Origin: Bacteroidota bacterium
Lineage (GTDB): Bacteria; Bacteroidota; Bacteroidia; Flavobacteriales; Weeksellaceae
NCBI GenBank assembly: GCA_018266965.1
Contig: JAFDZJ010000023.1
Location: 1-15,971 of the forward strand
Direction: 5' to 3'
Length of the DNA: 15,971 nucleotides
Numbering within the stretch: the first letter of the stretch is position 1; the number at the start of each line of letters is the position of its first letter. Below the pieces are notes generated by a model. That model worked only from the letters and a program-made list of their open reading frames with translations. It did not search any database and was not told where the DNA came from. This document shows positions 7,049-13,993 of this stretch, one piece after another. The translations under genes were made by a program, and so were the position numbers.

Positions 7049-7896
7049 AAGCCGAGCTAGTACAGATACTCAAAGGTGTTGAGCAAACCATAGGTACTAC
7101 AACTTACCAAACCATTTCCGGAATAGAACCCGACGAAATGACCGACCTATCCAAAAAAGATGTATTTGATATTTTAAACTCCTTTAAAATAAAATACGAC
7201 ACCAGTTGGGAAAAAGCAATGGAAACATCTAGCAAAACAGCTATTAATTTGTTAACGGGACTTCAAGCGTCGGATAATTTAAAATTTGATGTAGCCGATG
7301 CCGCAACTGCAAATTTTGCTACAGAATTGGGTTCGATAGATTTTGCTAAAATCATAGGAGGTCCGCTTGACGCTTGTGTACGAGCTCAAGCAACGGCATC
7401 TATAAGTACTGTTAATTTTATTAACAATGTGGGGTTCGAAACCGATGCAGGAGGAAACAAAACACTTAGAATGGCAGAGTTTAAATACAAAAAAAACGCT
7501 CCAAATCCCAATTTCGACAACACAAAACCAGTAAGCCCAGCCAATCCTCTTACTACATTACAAGATGTAAACATTACTGTACCCTTCATTGCACTGCTTA
7601 ACATCCCGAGTATTAGGATTGAAAGCTGCGATATAGATTTTAATGTGAAACTCAATTCTACTTTTACAGAAACTACAAAAACAGATTTCAACTTTGTGTC
7701 TGGAGCTAGTGGAGGAACAGGAGGTTTGGCTAGTCTTTTTGCAAAAGCAAGTTTCAAAGTAGAAATTTCAGTAAAAAGATCGACCACAACAGGAATAAGA
7801 GTGGAAAAAGAATACTCTCTTGGCGTGAAAGTTAGAGCAACCAACGACGAAATGCCAGCAGGATTAGAAAAAGTACTAGGTCTATTGGCAAACTAA
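7000..7896 (+). CDS. DUF2589-domain protein
   Basis: A 298-residue soluble protein, first gene of the five-gene operon. Residues 1-60 are helical and charged (SILEKDYSKKTKAELVQILK). The DUF2589 region covers about 110-296, recognised by SIDFAKIIGGPLDACVRAQATA (112-133), the beta segment VPFIALLNIPSIRIE (194-208) leading into DIDFNVKL, a Gly/Ser-rich break (SGASGGTGG, 234-242), and the closing DEMPAGLEKVLGLL (283-296) that is typical of the family. No signal peptide or membrane segment is present, so it is probably cytoplasmic. The biochemical role of DUF2589 is not known to me. The next gene follows after 21 nt. Its control region and first codons are duplicated at 5265-5430. Confidence 0.85.
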   Translation: MTTLKSILEKDYSKKTKAELVQILKGVEQTIGTTTYQTISGIEPDEMTDLSKKDVFDILNSFKIKYDTSWEKAMETSSKTAINLLTGLQASDNLKFDVADAATANFATELGSIDFAKIIGGPLDACVRAQATASISTVNFINNVGFETDAGGNKTLRMAEFKYKKNAPNPNFDNTKPVSPANPLTTLQDVNITVPFIALLNIPSIRIESCDIDFNVKLNSTFTETTKTDFNFVSGASGGTGGLASLFAKASFKVEISVKRSTTTGIRVEKEYSLGVKVRATNDEMPAGLEKVLGLLAN

Positions 7897-7917
7897 TTTT
7901 AAAAAAATTTTACGAGA

Positions 7918-8682
7918 ATGATAAAACTTTCGGACTACTTGGATTATCTTAATAACGAGATAATCCAAGCTCGTAAAATGGCAGATGAAAATGCCATACG
8001 AGTTGCAAAACTATATGCAGAACATCAGTACCTAAAATATTTCAAGGTACCACGATACTCTATGCCAAGTATAAAAATGGATGTCCCGTTGAAAATTGCA
8101 GATATAGATGCTGACTCTAAATTTGAATTTAATTTTGATAAAAAATTAATCATAAATGAGATTAATGATAAAATACAAAGGACAAATATTGAAAAGAAAA
8201 TAAATATTCCACCCGTGAATGAAGATTTTTTAAAATCTGATGGAATGGTAATGTTTCTAAAATCTATGGAAAGCCCTATTACAAAACAGAATAGCAATCT
8301 ACCCATACGGACAATTCCTTTTCAACCCATTTCTCCTACCATTAAAAATATATCCGATTTGCCAATGTCGCAAATCCTAAAACCCATTAATGTTACTGTA
8401 CTTGTAAAAGCTATGGATTTGAAGTATTTTAAAATCAATCCCAAAGTTACAGACCAAGAAAGTACGGAATTGAGAGACATTGTTGCGGATTCTTTTAGTA
8501 CCAAATATAAAATGGTAAACTCCAAACTAAATGCTATTTTTATTGATCCCGACACAACAAAAAACGACGATAAGGATAAGTTATTCCTCAATCTGCATGT
8601 AGAAATGGAAGAAGAATCAATACGATTAGTACGATTGCAAGATGACAAAGGAAATGTAATGGAAGAAATAACTTTTGACTAA
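7918..8682 (+). CDS. DUF2589-associated companion protein
   Basis: A 254-residue protein with no signal peptide. The N-terminal 45 residues form an amphipathic helix (MIKLSDYLDYLNNEIIQARK, MADENAIRVAKLYAEHQYL). Then YFKVPRYSMPSIKMDVPLKIADIDAD (about 41-66) resembles in layout the VPFIALLNIPSIRIESCDID strand pair of the preceding DUF2589 protein. A second beta-like core with KPINVTVLVKAMDL lies at about 155-172, and the C-terminus (LFLNLHVEMEEESIRLVRL) is strand-rich and acidic. I infer a partner or distant relative of the DUF2589 protein, but no named family is certain. The stop overlaps the next start by one base (TAATG), indicating translational coupling. Confidence 0.7.
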   Translation: MIKLSDYLDYLNNEIIQARKMADENAIRVAKLYAEHQYLKYFKVPRYSMPSIKMDVPLKIADIDADSKFEFNFDKKLIINEINDKIQRTNIEKKINIPPVNEDFLKSDGMVMFLKSMESPITKQNSNLPIRTIPFQPISPTIKNISDLPMSQILKPINVTVLVKAMDLKYFKINPKVTDQESTELRDIVADSFSTKYKMVNSKLNAIFIDPDTTKNDDKDKLFLNLHVEMEEESIRLVRLQDDKGNVMEEITFD

Positions 8683-9260
8683 TGTTAGAATTTATCCATC
8701 ATAAAGTAAGTGTAATCAATGGTTTCTTGTCAAAATTTAATACAATTCAAACCTTGTATTTGGATAAATCCTATCTCTATGAAACCGAATTGCAACTTTT
8801 TTTGAAAAATTTACAATACTATTTTTCAGAAATTTCAGATAGTACAAAAGAATCCGAAGTACTAAAATATTCCGGAATGTTACAAACAATTAAAAAAGGT
8901 TTCGACCCAATAAAATTAGAGAAAATAGCAACAGCAAGAAGAGATTTTTTTTGGGGAATGGCGTTTCATATCAATCAAGAAATACAACAACTCCTTGTAA
9001 ATATGTTGGCATCCGAAGAACAAAAATTATCTGAAGCAGATGACCTATTGTCCAACACATTTTTAAGTTTAATACAAAATCAAATTTTATCTAACCAAGA
9101 GTTGAAAAAATTAAATAACACCATTGCAATTGAACTATTTTGGACTTCTATCGTAAAACAAAACACCACAATTGCAGTGTTGGATAAAAAAATGAAAATG
9201 AAAATTACCGCAGAAGACATTTATTTGTTAATTGAAAAAATCGTAGTCAAAATATCTTAA
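8682..9260 (+). CDS. Alpha-helical protein of unknown family
   Basis: A 192-residue protein predicted by eye to be nearly all helical, rich in L, I, K, E and Q, with no signal peptide and no hydrophobic stretch long enough for a membrane span. Notable segments are LYLDKSYLYETELQLFLKNLQYYF (about 25-48), KIATARRDFFWGMAFHINQEIQQLL (about 81-105) and a Lys/Met-rich KKMKMKI near 169-175. I do not recognise the family. It starts on the last base of the previous stop and ends 11 nt before the protease gene, so it belongs to the operon. An adaptor or scaffold role is possible but only a guess from position. Confidence 0.75.
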   Translation: MLEFIHHKVSVINGFLSKFNTIQTLYLDKSYLYETELQLFLKNLQYYFSEISDSTKESEVLKYSGMLQTIKKGFDPIKLEKIATARRDFFWGMAFHINQEIQQLLVNMLASEEQKLSEADDLLSNTFLSLIQNQILSNQELKKLNNTIAIELFWTSIVKQNTTIAVLDKKMKMKITAEDIYLLIEKIVVKIS

Positions 9261-9271
9261 ATAATAGAAAA

Positions 9272-10519
9272 ATGAATACTGAAAAATATATAGTATTGCT
9301 AGACAATAAAGAAGAAAAAACACTAAAAACAGTTGAAAAAGAATTTCAAGTAAAACTAACATCATCTGAGCTTCTGTCCAGTGAAAACAAATCCTATAAT
9401 ATTATAGATGATTCCAATGGAGTGCTATACAAAAACCTTAATATGATGGTTGTAGATAATATGGACGAAGAACAACTGCAAAAGGCCATTGATGAAAAAG
9501 ACAACCCTATTGTACATTTCGAAAAGGAAAGAGTTTTTTATGTAGATAACGCATTAGATGTTCTAAAAGAAATACAAGACACAACAGCAACTCTACAAGA
9601 AAAATTAAAGATTTTGGCTTCACAAATCCAACAAAAATCCGAGCCTAAAACCAAAGATATTACATCGTACGAATGGGGTTTAAACGCTATTGGATTGGGG
9701 AAAAGTCAACTAACAGGAAAAGGTATTAATGTTTGTGTTTTGGATACAGGATTTGATATTTCTCACGCCGATTTTGTAGGTAGAACTATCGAAGGAAAAT
9801 CATTTATACCCAATGAAGATTGGGACAAAGATATAAAAGGACACGGTACACACTGCATTGGTACTGCTGTTGGAAACTTAAATATTAACACTGGGAAACG
9901 ATACGGTATTGCCAAAAATGCCAACTTATTTGTTGCAAAAGCATTGGCAAACGACGGAAGTGGTACAACTAGTTCGGTTGTAGATGCAATAGATTGGGCA
10001 ATAACCAAAAAAATGAGAATAATATCCATGTCCTTATCATCTCCTGTAGGGATTAACGAAACTCCCTCTGCTATATTTGAGGCGATAGGTTTAAAAGCTT
10101 TGGAAAACAATTGCCTTCTGATTGCTGCAGCTGGAAACGATAGCCAAAGACCAGGATTACCACAGCCGGTTTCTTCCCCTGCAAATGCACAATCCATAAT
10201 GGCAGTTGCTGCAATTGATAACCAAATGAGAATTGCCAATTTTTCCAATGGAGGCATTAATGCTTCTACAGGTGGAGCAATTAATGTTTGTGCTCCGGGT
10301 GTAGATGTGGTAAGCTCTTTCCCCATTAATACCTATGCTTTAAAAAGCGGAACAAGTATGGCAACTCCTCATGTTGCAGGAATGGCAGCTTTGTATATGG
10401 AAAAATATCCGCATCTTAACGCAAAAGAAATTTGGAATTTAATAGAGAAAAATGCCCAAAAAATCGAGGGATTAATGTATAGAGATATAGGAAGTGGATT
10501 AGTTAGAATTGTAAAATAA
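9272..10519 (+). CDS. S8 family (subtilisin-like) serine protease with N-terminal propeptide-like domain
   Basis: A 415-residue subtilase with the complete triad: Asp158 in VCVLDTG, His191 in GHGTHCIGTAVG and Ser362 in SGTSMATPHVAG, plus the oxyanion Asn289 in AAAGND. Residues about 5-92 (KYIVLLDN to HFEKERVFYVDN) look like an inhibitor-I9-type propeptide. Residues 94-122 form a helical linker (LDVLKEIQDTTATLQEKLKI). The catalytic domain runs about 130-415. There is no signal peptide and no C-terminal sorting domain, unusual for Bacteroidota subtilases, so it probably acts inside the cell. Cys155, Cys195 and Cys340 lie beside catalytic or core motifs. It sits fourth in the operon, followed after 6 nt by a small I9-like gene. 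Natural substrate unknown; the operon partners are the obvious candidates. Confidence 0.93.
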   Translation: MNTEKYIVLLDNKEEKTLKTVEKEFQVKLTSSELLSSENKSYNIIDDSNGVLYKNLNMMVVDNMDEEQLQKAIDEKDNPIVHFEKERVFYVDNALDVLKEIQDTTATLQEKLKILASQIQQKSEPKTKDITSYEWGLNAIGLGKSQLTGKGINVCVLDTGFDISHADFVGRTIEGKSFIPNEDWDKDIKGHGTHCIGTAVGNLNINTGKRYGIAKNANLFVAKALANDGSGTTSSVVDAIDWAITKKMRIISMSLSSPVGINETPSAIFEAIGLKALENNCLLIAAAGNDSQRPGLPQPVSSPANAQSIMAVAAIDNQMRIANFSNGGINASTGGAINVCAPGVDVVSSFPINTYALKSGTSMATPHVAGMAALYMEKYPHLNAKEIWNLIEKNAQKIEGLMYRDIGSGLVRIVK

Positions 10520-10525
10520 AATAAT

Positions 10526-10729
10526 ATGATTACCTATTTCGGAATCTTAAAAAATACATTTTCGGAAAAAGATGCCAAACAGTTTTTAGCAAAATTTAAT
10601 CTGAAATTTGTAAAATACTTTCCAACACTACAAATTGTACAATTCGAGTCAGAAAAAGAAATACAAAACGATATATCTATTTTTAGCTCTGTAGAAAAAC
10701 AAAAAAAATTTTCCGCAGATAAAGAATAG
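10526..10729 (+). CDS. Small stand-alone inhibitor-I9-like protein (putative protease inhibitor or chaperone)
   Basis: A 67-residue protein with the order of elements of a subtilisin propeptide/I9 inhibitor: strand (ITYFGILKN), helix (SEKDAKQFLAKFN), strand (LKFVKYFPTLQIVQFES), helix (EKEIQNDISIFSSV) and a charged tail (EKQKKFSADKE). The FSEKDAKQF-to-YFPTLQIVQF pattern parallels the EE-helix and RYFPALNGF-type hairpin of I9 domains, and -VE- near the end fits the last strand. No signal peptide. It starts 6 nt after the protease stop, so coexpression is likely, and I infer that it binds that protease. The family call is by eye and needs a profile or structure search. Confidence 0.6.
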   Translation: MITYFGILKNTFSEKDAKQFLAKFNLKFVKYFPTLQIVQFESEKEIQNDISIFSSVEKQKKFSADKE

Positions 10730-10892
10730 ATTTACCAACCCATAACGGAATTATGTAGCAACATATTTATTTTGTTAAAAAAAACAAATAGCCTCCAATT
10801 CTAATTATAAACAATTAAACAAAAATGAACAAGTCGAGATTTCTTTAAAAACATTTAGCATATATTTCAATTCGATAATTTGAACAATTAAA
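10730..10892. other. AT-rich gap after the operon, nothing recognised
   Basis: No coding remnant on either strand. A short weak inverted repeat (TTTTGTT / AACAAA near 10770-10790) might help termination but lacks a clear T-tract after the stem. Confidence 0.4.
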
Positions 10893-11054
10893 CTTTACTA
10901 TTGATTATGAATGAAATAAAACCAAACGCTTTTTAAATGGGTTAAAATCCAACTGAAATTAAACAGAAATTTAATTGAAATGAAATGCTATTTTTTAGAC
11001 CTTAATTACTAACTATTTTTTAGGATAGGTTGCAAGAAATGCCATCAAATGATT
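10893..11054. repeat. Long imperfect direct repeat, right copy
   Basis: This is the partner of 4849-5016, in the same orientation. It includes the last 14 codons and stop of the gene at 11013 and about 120 bp downstream of it. The noncoding part is at least as well conserved between copies as the coding part. Within it, CTAAAAAATAG occurs twice on the minus strand, once at the stop codon and once 3' of it. Confidence 0.9.
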
Positions 11055-11819
11055 TTTTAAGGTAGTTTCAACAAGATTTTGATTGTAGTTAATGGAATTT
11101 TTTTCGTACAAATCACTATGTTTCAGGACATAATCAAAAAACAAGTCAAAATCCGTCCTTGGTAATCCTTTGGTAAAATAATATTCCAAATCTACATTTT
11201 GTGATACTTTGGTGTAAAATTGCAACTCATCTATGGCTACTAATTTTCCTTTCTTTTTTTCTTTTGTGAAAATCCTACTGAAAATATAATTGATAACTCC
11301 AGTTTTTCCATCAGTAGAAAACAATGGAATTTGTCCTGCTGAAAAATCATGACCTTTGAAAGCAGACGGAGTTTCCAATCGTGGTTCGATTTCTTTGGAA
11401 GGCCGAGCAATATATCCTGCAAGCTGTCCATGAAGTTGGTCTTTTTTGGACATATTTTTTTTAATTCTTGCAACATCATTTTTCAAATTTCCTGTTGGTT
11501 GATACACGATTTTTACCTCTTTTATTTCTTTTGGCAAAAGTATTAGCGTTATTTCTATGGGTAGCAAGAAATCTTTTTCGGTAATTATTTTATCCAATAT
11601 CTCGTAACCATTTTTTATCAATCGAATTCTATCGGTAGCCAGAGCGTTTATGCTGAAATACCCATCGTTTTTTACAACAAATTTTTCCTTTGTACGGGTA
11701 TTATAAATTTCAGTACCCGCCATGTTTTCATTAAATTCTCCTTTTACAACTCCGATCAATTGTCTGCTTTGTGCGGGTAAAACAATGGAAATAAGCAGGA
11801 AAAATAAAAGTTTTTTCAT
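11013..11819 (-). CDS. Secreted carboxypeptidase-regulatory-like domain protein
   Basis: A 268-residue exported protein. The start is placed at MKKLLFFLLISIVLPAQS, a clear signal peptide. An in-frame ATG 13 codons upstream would put MWQIQLILQQRLY in front of it and spoil the leader. After cleavage comes a carboxypeptidase-regulatory-like beta-sandwich (about 20-95: LIGVVKGEFNENMAGTEIYN, VVKNDGYFSI, LIKNGYEI), common in Bacteroidota cell-envelope proteins. About 96-268 is charged, partly helical and of no family known to me, ending FLATYPKK. No lipobox, TonB or sorting domain was seen. Its 3' end lies in the long direct repeat, and a remnant of the same C-terminus is at 4975-5016, so a paralogue or displaced copy once existed there. 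Confidence 0.8.
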   Translation of the reverse strand: MKKLLFFLLISIVLPAQSRQLIGVVKGEFNENMAGTEIYNTRTKEKFVVKNDGYFSINALATDRIRLIKNGYEILDKIITEKDFLLPIEITLILLPKEIKEVKIVYQPTGNLKNDVARIKKNMSKKDQLHGQLAGYIARPSKEIEPRLETPSAFKGHDFSAGQIPLFSTDGKTGVINYIFSRIFTKEKKKGKLVAIDELQFYTKVSQNVDLEYYFTKGLPRTDFDLFFDYVLKHSDLYEKNSINYNQNLVETTLKNHLMAFLATYPKK

Positions 11820-11989
11820 ATAAAGTCTTTGTTGTAAAATTAATTGTATTTGCCACAAAACTTGGTTTTGGATAAGATTATCGAAGGAAAATTAACTACA
11901 ATTAACGATGTTTAAAACAAATTGGCAATTATCTCCCGTCAAAAATGTTAAAAAAACAATATTTTTCATGGAAATTACTATGTTTTTTG

Positions 11990-11997
11990 TAAATTTG
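11990..11997 (+). promoter_or_regulatory. -7 box (TAAATTTG) of the tmRNA promoter
   Basis: TAAATTTG matches TAnnTTTG exactly and ends 16 nt before the mature 5' end of tmRNA, leaving a short leader for 5' processing. A -33 TTG at standard distance is not obvious. Confidence 0.5.
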
Positions 11998-12013
11998 TAC
12001 TACTTAAATTATC

Positions 12014-12411
12014 GGGGTTGACTGGTTTCGACAGCAAGACCAATGGGTAAATAAGCATGCAGAGAACCGTAGCGCGATCTCTTTAATCCCTTGCTACAAC
12101 AATTTAACTGGCGACCAAGAGTTTGCTCTTGCTGCTTAATCCGAAGTTTAGTAGGATTCAGCGTTTTCCCGAAGTATAGTAAGGAAACAAGATGTCTCCC
12201 GATAGTTCTGTTCTACGACGATCGATTTCGAGGCATGGAAAAAGTGGAAATAAGTTGATAAGCACTTCGACTATCAAACGAAAAAATTAGAAGATAAGTG
12301 TAAAGTTGGCTGTTTGCTGTCTGCTATACATCGAAAATCAATAGCAAAATAAGCATGTAGAAAGTTTGCGTATTGCTTGTTTGGACGAGGGTTCGAATCC
12401 CTCCAACTCCA
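12014..12411 (+). ncRNA. ssrA: Transfer-messenger RNA (tmRNA)
   Basis: The 5' end GGGGTTGACTGGTTTCGACA and the 3' end GGTTCGAATCCCTCCAACTCC are the standard ends of one-piece tmRNA. GGGGTTG pairs with CAACTCC as the acceptor stem and GGTTCGAATCC is the T arm. The genome gives A-CAA after the stem, so CCA is added after transcription. The tag frame is at 12110-12139: GGC resume codon, then GDQEFALAA and TAA, preceded by TTAACT. Length is about 398 nt, normal. With SmpB it frees stalled ribosomes and tags the nascent chain for ClpXP-type proteolysis. It has its own promoter box and terminator. Confidence 0.97.
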
Positions 12412-12416
12412 CAAAT

Positions 12417-12462
12417 AAAAAGTGTAATTAATTGAAAAACAATTTTTTACACTTTTTTATTT
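12417..12462 (+). terminator. Terminator of tmRNA
   Basis: An 11-bp outer stem (AAAAAGTGTAA / TTACACTTTTT) plus an inner 5-bp stem (AATTG / CAATT, A5 loop) begins 6 nt after the tmRNA acceptor stem and ends in a T-rich tract. Confidence 0.8.
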
Positions 12463-12469
12463 CAATTTA

Positions 12470-12488
12470 TTGCACAAGAATTGCACAA
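12470..12488. repeat. Two direct TTGCACAA octamers downstream of tmRNA
   Basis: TTGCACAA occurs at 12470-12477 and 12481-12488 with a 3-nt spacer (GAA), just past the tmRNA terminator. tmRNA 3' ends are frequent integration sites for genetic elements, and short direct repeats next to them can be recombinase arm sites. No integrase is present here. Confidence 0.4.
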
Positions 12489-12563
12489 TTTTTTTCATTT
12501 CGGATTAAAACTCATTTTATAGTCCAGCACATCAAAATAAAATTCACTCGGTTAATTATTTAA

Positions 12564-12594
12564 GAAAAAAAAGAGTTCACAAATTGCGAACTCT
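12564..12594 (-). terminator. Terminator of the DUF937 gene
   Basis: On the minus strand AGAGTTC and GAACTCT form a 7-bp stem with a 9-nt loop, followed by TTTTTTTTCTTA. It lies 23 nt past the stop of the gene at 12618. Confidence 0.85.
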
Positions 12595-12617
12595 GATATA
12601 AAATTTAAAGAAAAAAA

Positions 12618-13253
12618 TTATTTTCCGCCAAGGATATTTCCAAGGATACTTCCTAGTCCTCCACCTTGTTGTCCTCCACCAAGTACAGAACCTAAAATAT
12701 CGCCAATACCTCCGCCAGATTGCTGACTTCCTCCGCCTAATACCGAACCCAAAATATTGGATAAAGGATTGTCGCTTTGTTGAGATTGAGATTGTGCATT
12801 GCCAAGGATACCGCCAAGCAAACCACTAAGGTCGCTGCCAGAATTGACACCTGATTGTTGTTTTTGTCCTCCAATATAGCCCATAACTACCGGTGCAAGC
12901 ATCGCCAAAATTGGTCCAATTTTGTCCATAGAGATGCCAGAAGATTGGGATAGTTGATTTTCTACATTGGCTTTGTTTCCACCAAAAATGTGTGAAAGGA
13001 TAGAATTTCCATCATCTGTACTTGCTTGTGCTGGGTTTCCTAACACGCTGCCATCATGTTGATTGAGAGCGTTGTTGATGTTGTTGGCTTCCTCTGGGCT
13101 TTTTTCAGCATTTTTTCTTAATTGGCTGATAATGATTGGTGCAGCTACAGCCAACAATGCCAAAATCTGTCCTTTGGATATTCCAAATCTGTTTTCTGCC
13201 TCTTGTGCAACTTGGTCTCCGGAATTACCGGTTAATAAATCTAATAAACTCAT
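12618..13253 (-). CDS. DUF937-family protein with glycine-rich C-terminal repeats
   Basis: A 211-residue protein of the DUF937 (YidB-like) family, whose function is not established. The N-terminal half shows the family pattern: LLDLLTGNSGDQVAQEAENR, FGISKGQILALLAVAAPIII (about 23-42), and a second copy of the helix pair at GISMDKIGPILAMLAPVVMG (about 106-125). From about 137 the sequence is low-complexity, with Q/S-rich runs and at least three copies of ILG-[SN]-[VI]-LGG, ending SILGNILGGK. The Gly-rich repeats could mediate self-association. It forms a single-gene unit with its own -7 box and terminator. Confidence 0.88.
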   Translation of the reverse strand: MSLLDLLTGNSGDQVAQEAENRFGISKGQILALLAVAAPIIISQLRKNAEKSPEEANNINNALNQHDGSVLGNPAQASTDDGNSILSHIFGGNKANVENQLSQSSGISMDKIGPILAMLAPVVMGYIGGQKQQSGVNSGSDLSGLLGGILGNAQSQSQQSDNPLSNILGSVLGGGSQQSGGGIGDILGSVLGGGQQGGGLGSILGNILGGK

Positions 13254-13281
13254 TGTATTTTAATTTTTAAAATTAGAAATT

Positions 13282-13289
13282 CAAATGTA
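13282..13289 (-). promoter_or_regulatory. Candidate -7 box (TACATTTG) for the DUF937 gene
   Basis: The minus strand reads TACATTTG, matching TAnnTTTG, about 28 nt upstream of the start codon. A TTTG at 13306-13303 is too close (13-nt spacer) to be a standard -33 element. Confidence 0.4.
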
Positions 13290-13313
13290 GCAATTAATAT
13301 TCCAAAAAAAATA

Positions 13314-13823
13314 TTATTTTTTGAAAATAGGAACATTGGAACAAGCTTCCCCAAACATCAAAGATTTTGCAATCGGTTGTAGCTGTTCTACTAATTCTAT
13401 ATAGGCGTTTTCCGGAATTTCTACTTCCGAACAACCTTTTACCAATATTCTTTTTCCGATAAGTTCGGAAAAATCGTGTCTTTGGATAGCTTGGTGCATC
13501 AATATAATTTCCAAATCTTCACGGTTTCCAAAGACTATTTTTTTTGTCATCGGACTAATTTTTGAGGTAAGTAGAAAATAAGACCAAAGTGGAACAATTG
13601 CGTCGGTGGAATTATAGATATAGACAAAACAATCATTATAAATATTGGCATCTATTTGTTCTACTTTTTGTCTGAAATCCTTTTCTATAAGGATTTGTCC
13701 ATCTACCAAGAAGTTAGACAAGTCAATACCTTTTCTTTCTCCTTTTGACACCAGTGTGGATAGATCAAAGTTGATAAGTCCACTTTCGGACACTTTATTT
13801 TTTATTTCAAAATCTTCGGACAT
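13314..13823 (-). CDS. DUF2480-family protein
   Basis: A 169-residue cytoplasmic protein matching the Bacteroidota family DUF2480. The recognisable parts are the start EIKNKVSESGLINFDLSTL, the central FVYIYNSTDAIVPLWSYFLL (about 67-86), KGCSEVEIPENAYIEL (about 129-144) and the closing QPIAKSLMFGEACSNVPIFKK. The DAIVP-WSYFLL and KSLMFGEACS-VP-KK motifs are what I recognise. The Cys residues (GCSE, EACS) are conserved in homologues as I recall, but no activity is known. It is divergent from lpxB and has its own -7 box 20 nt from the start. Confidence 0.85.
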   Translation of the reverse strand: MSEDFEIKNKVSESGLINFDLSTLVSKGERKGIDLSNFLVDGQILIEKDFRQKVEQIDANIYNDCFVYIYNSTDAIVPLWSYFLLTSKISPMTKKIVFGNREDLEIILMHQAIQRHDFSELIGKRILVKGCSEVEIPENAYIELVEQLQPIAKSLMFGEACSNVPIFKK

Positions 13824-13843
13824 CTATTTTTTGTATATTTGAA

Positions 13844-13851
13844 CAAATTTA
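13844..13851 (-). promoter_or_regulatory. Candidate -7 box (TAAATTTG) for the DUF2480 gene
   Basis: The minus strand reads TAAATTTG, an exact TAnnTTTG match, 20 nt before the ATG. No -33 TTG at the usual distance was seen. Confidence 0.4.
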
Positions 13852-13993
13852 CAGAATTTATCTTGAAATAATAATTTGTTGATGACAAATCCTTGTTGCC
13901 TTCTCTATACCGTGAAAATACTCTTTTTGTATGAAGGTAAAATTGTTGTTGAAAAAGTTTGTTTACTAGAAAAAAATAGAATAATAGCGAATA

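Noticed and set aside
7386..7844. 152-residue open frame antisense to the DUF2589 gene
   Set aside because: Shadow of the DUF2589 frame, which carries the family motifs.
9763..10326. 187-residue open frame antisense to the protease
   Set aside because: It is the shadow of the S8 gene, whose catalytic motifs are unmistakable; no start context or family features.
7000..10729. Calling the operon a gasdermin-like protease-activated defence system
   Set aside because: A protease next to a possible target is suggestive, but the DUF2589 protein shows no gasdermin motifs or membrane-insertion segment that I can see.
11820..11858. Upstream ATG for the carboxypeptidase-regulatory-like protein
   Set aside because: It would put 13 unrelated residues before a well-formed signal peptide; the ATG at 11819 is preferred.
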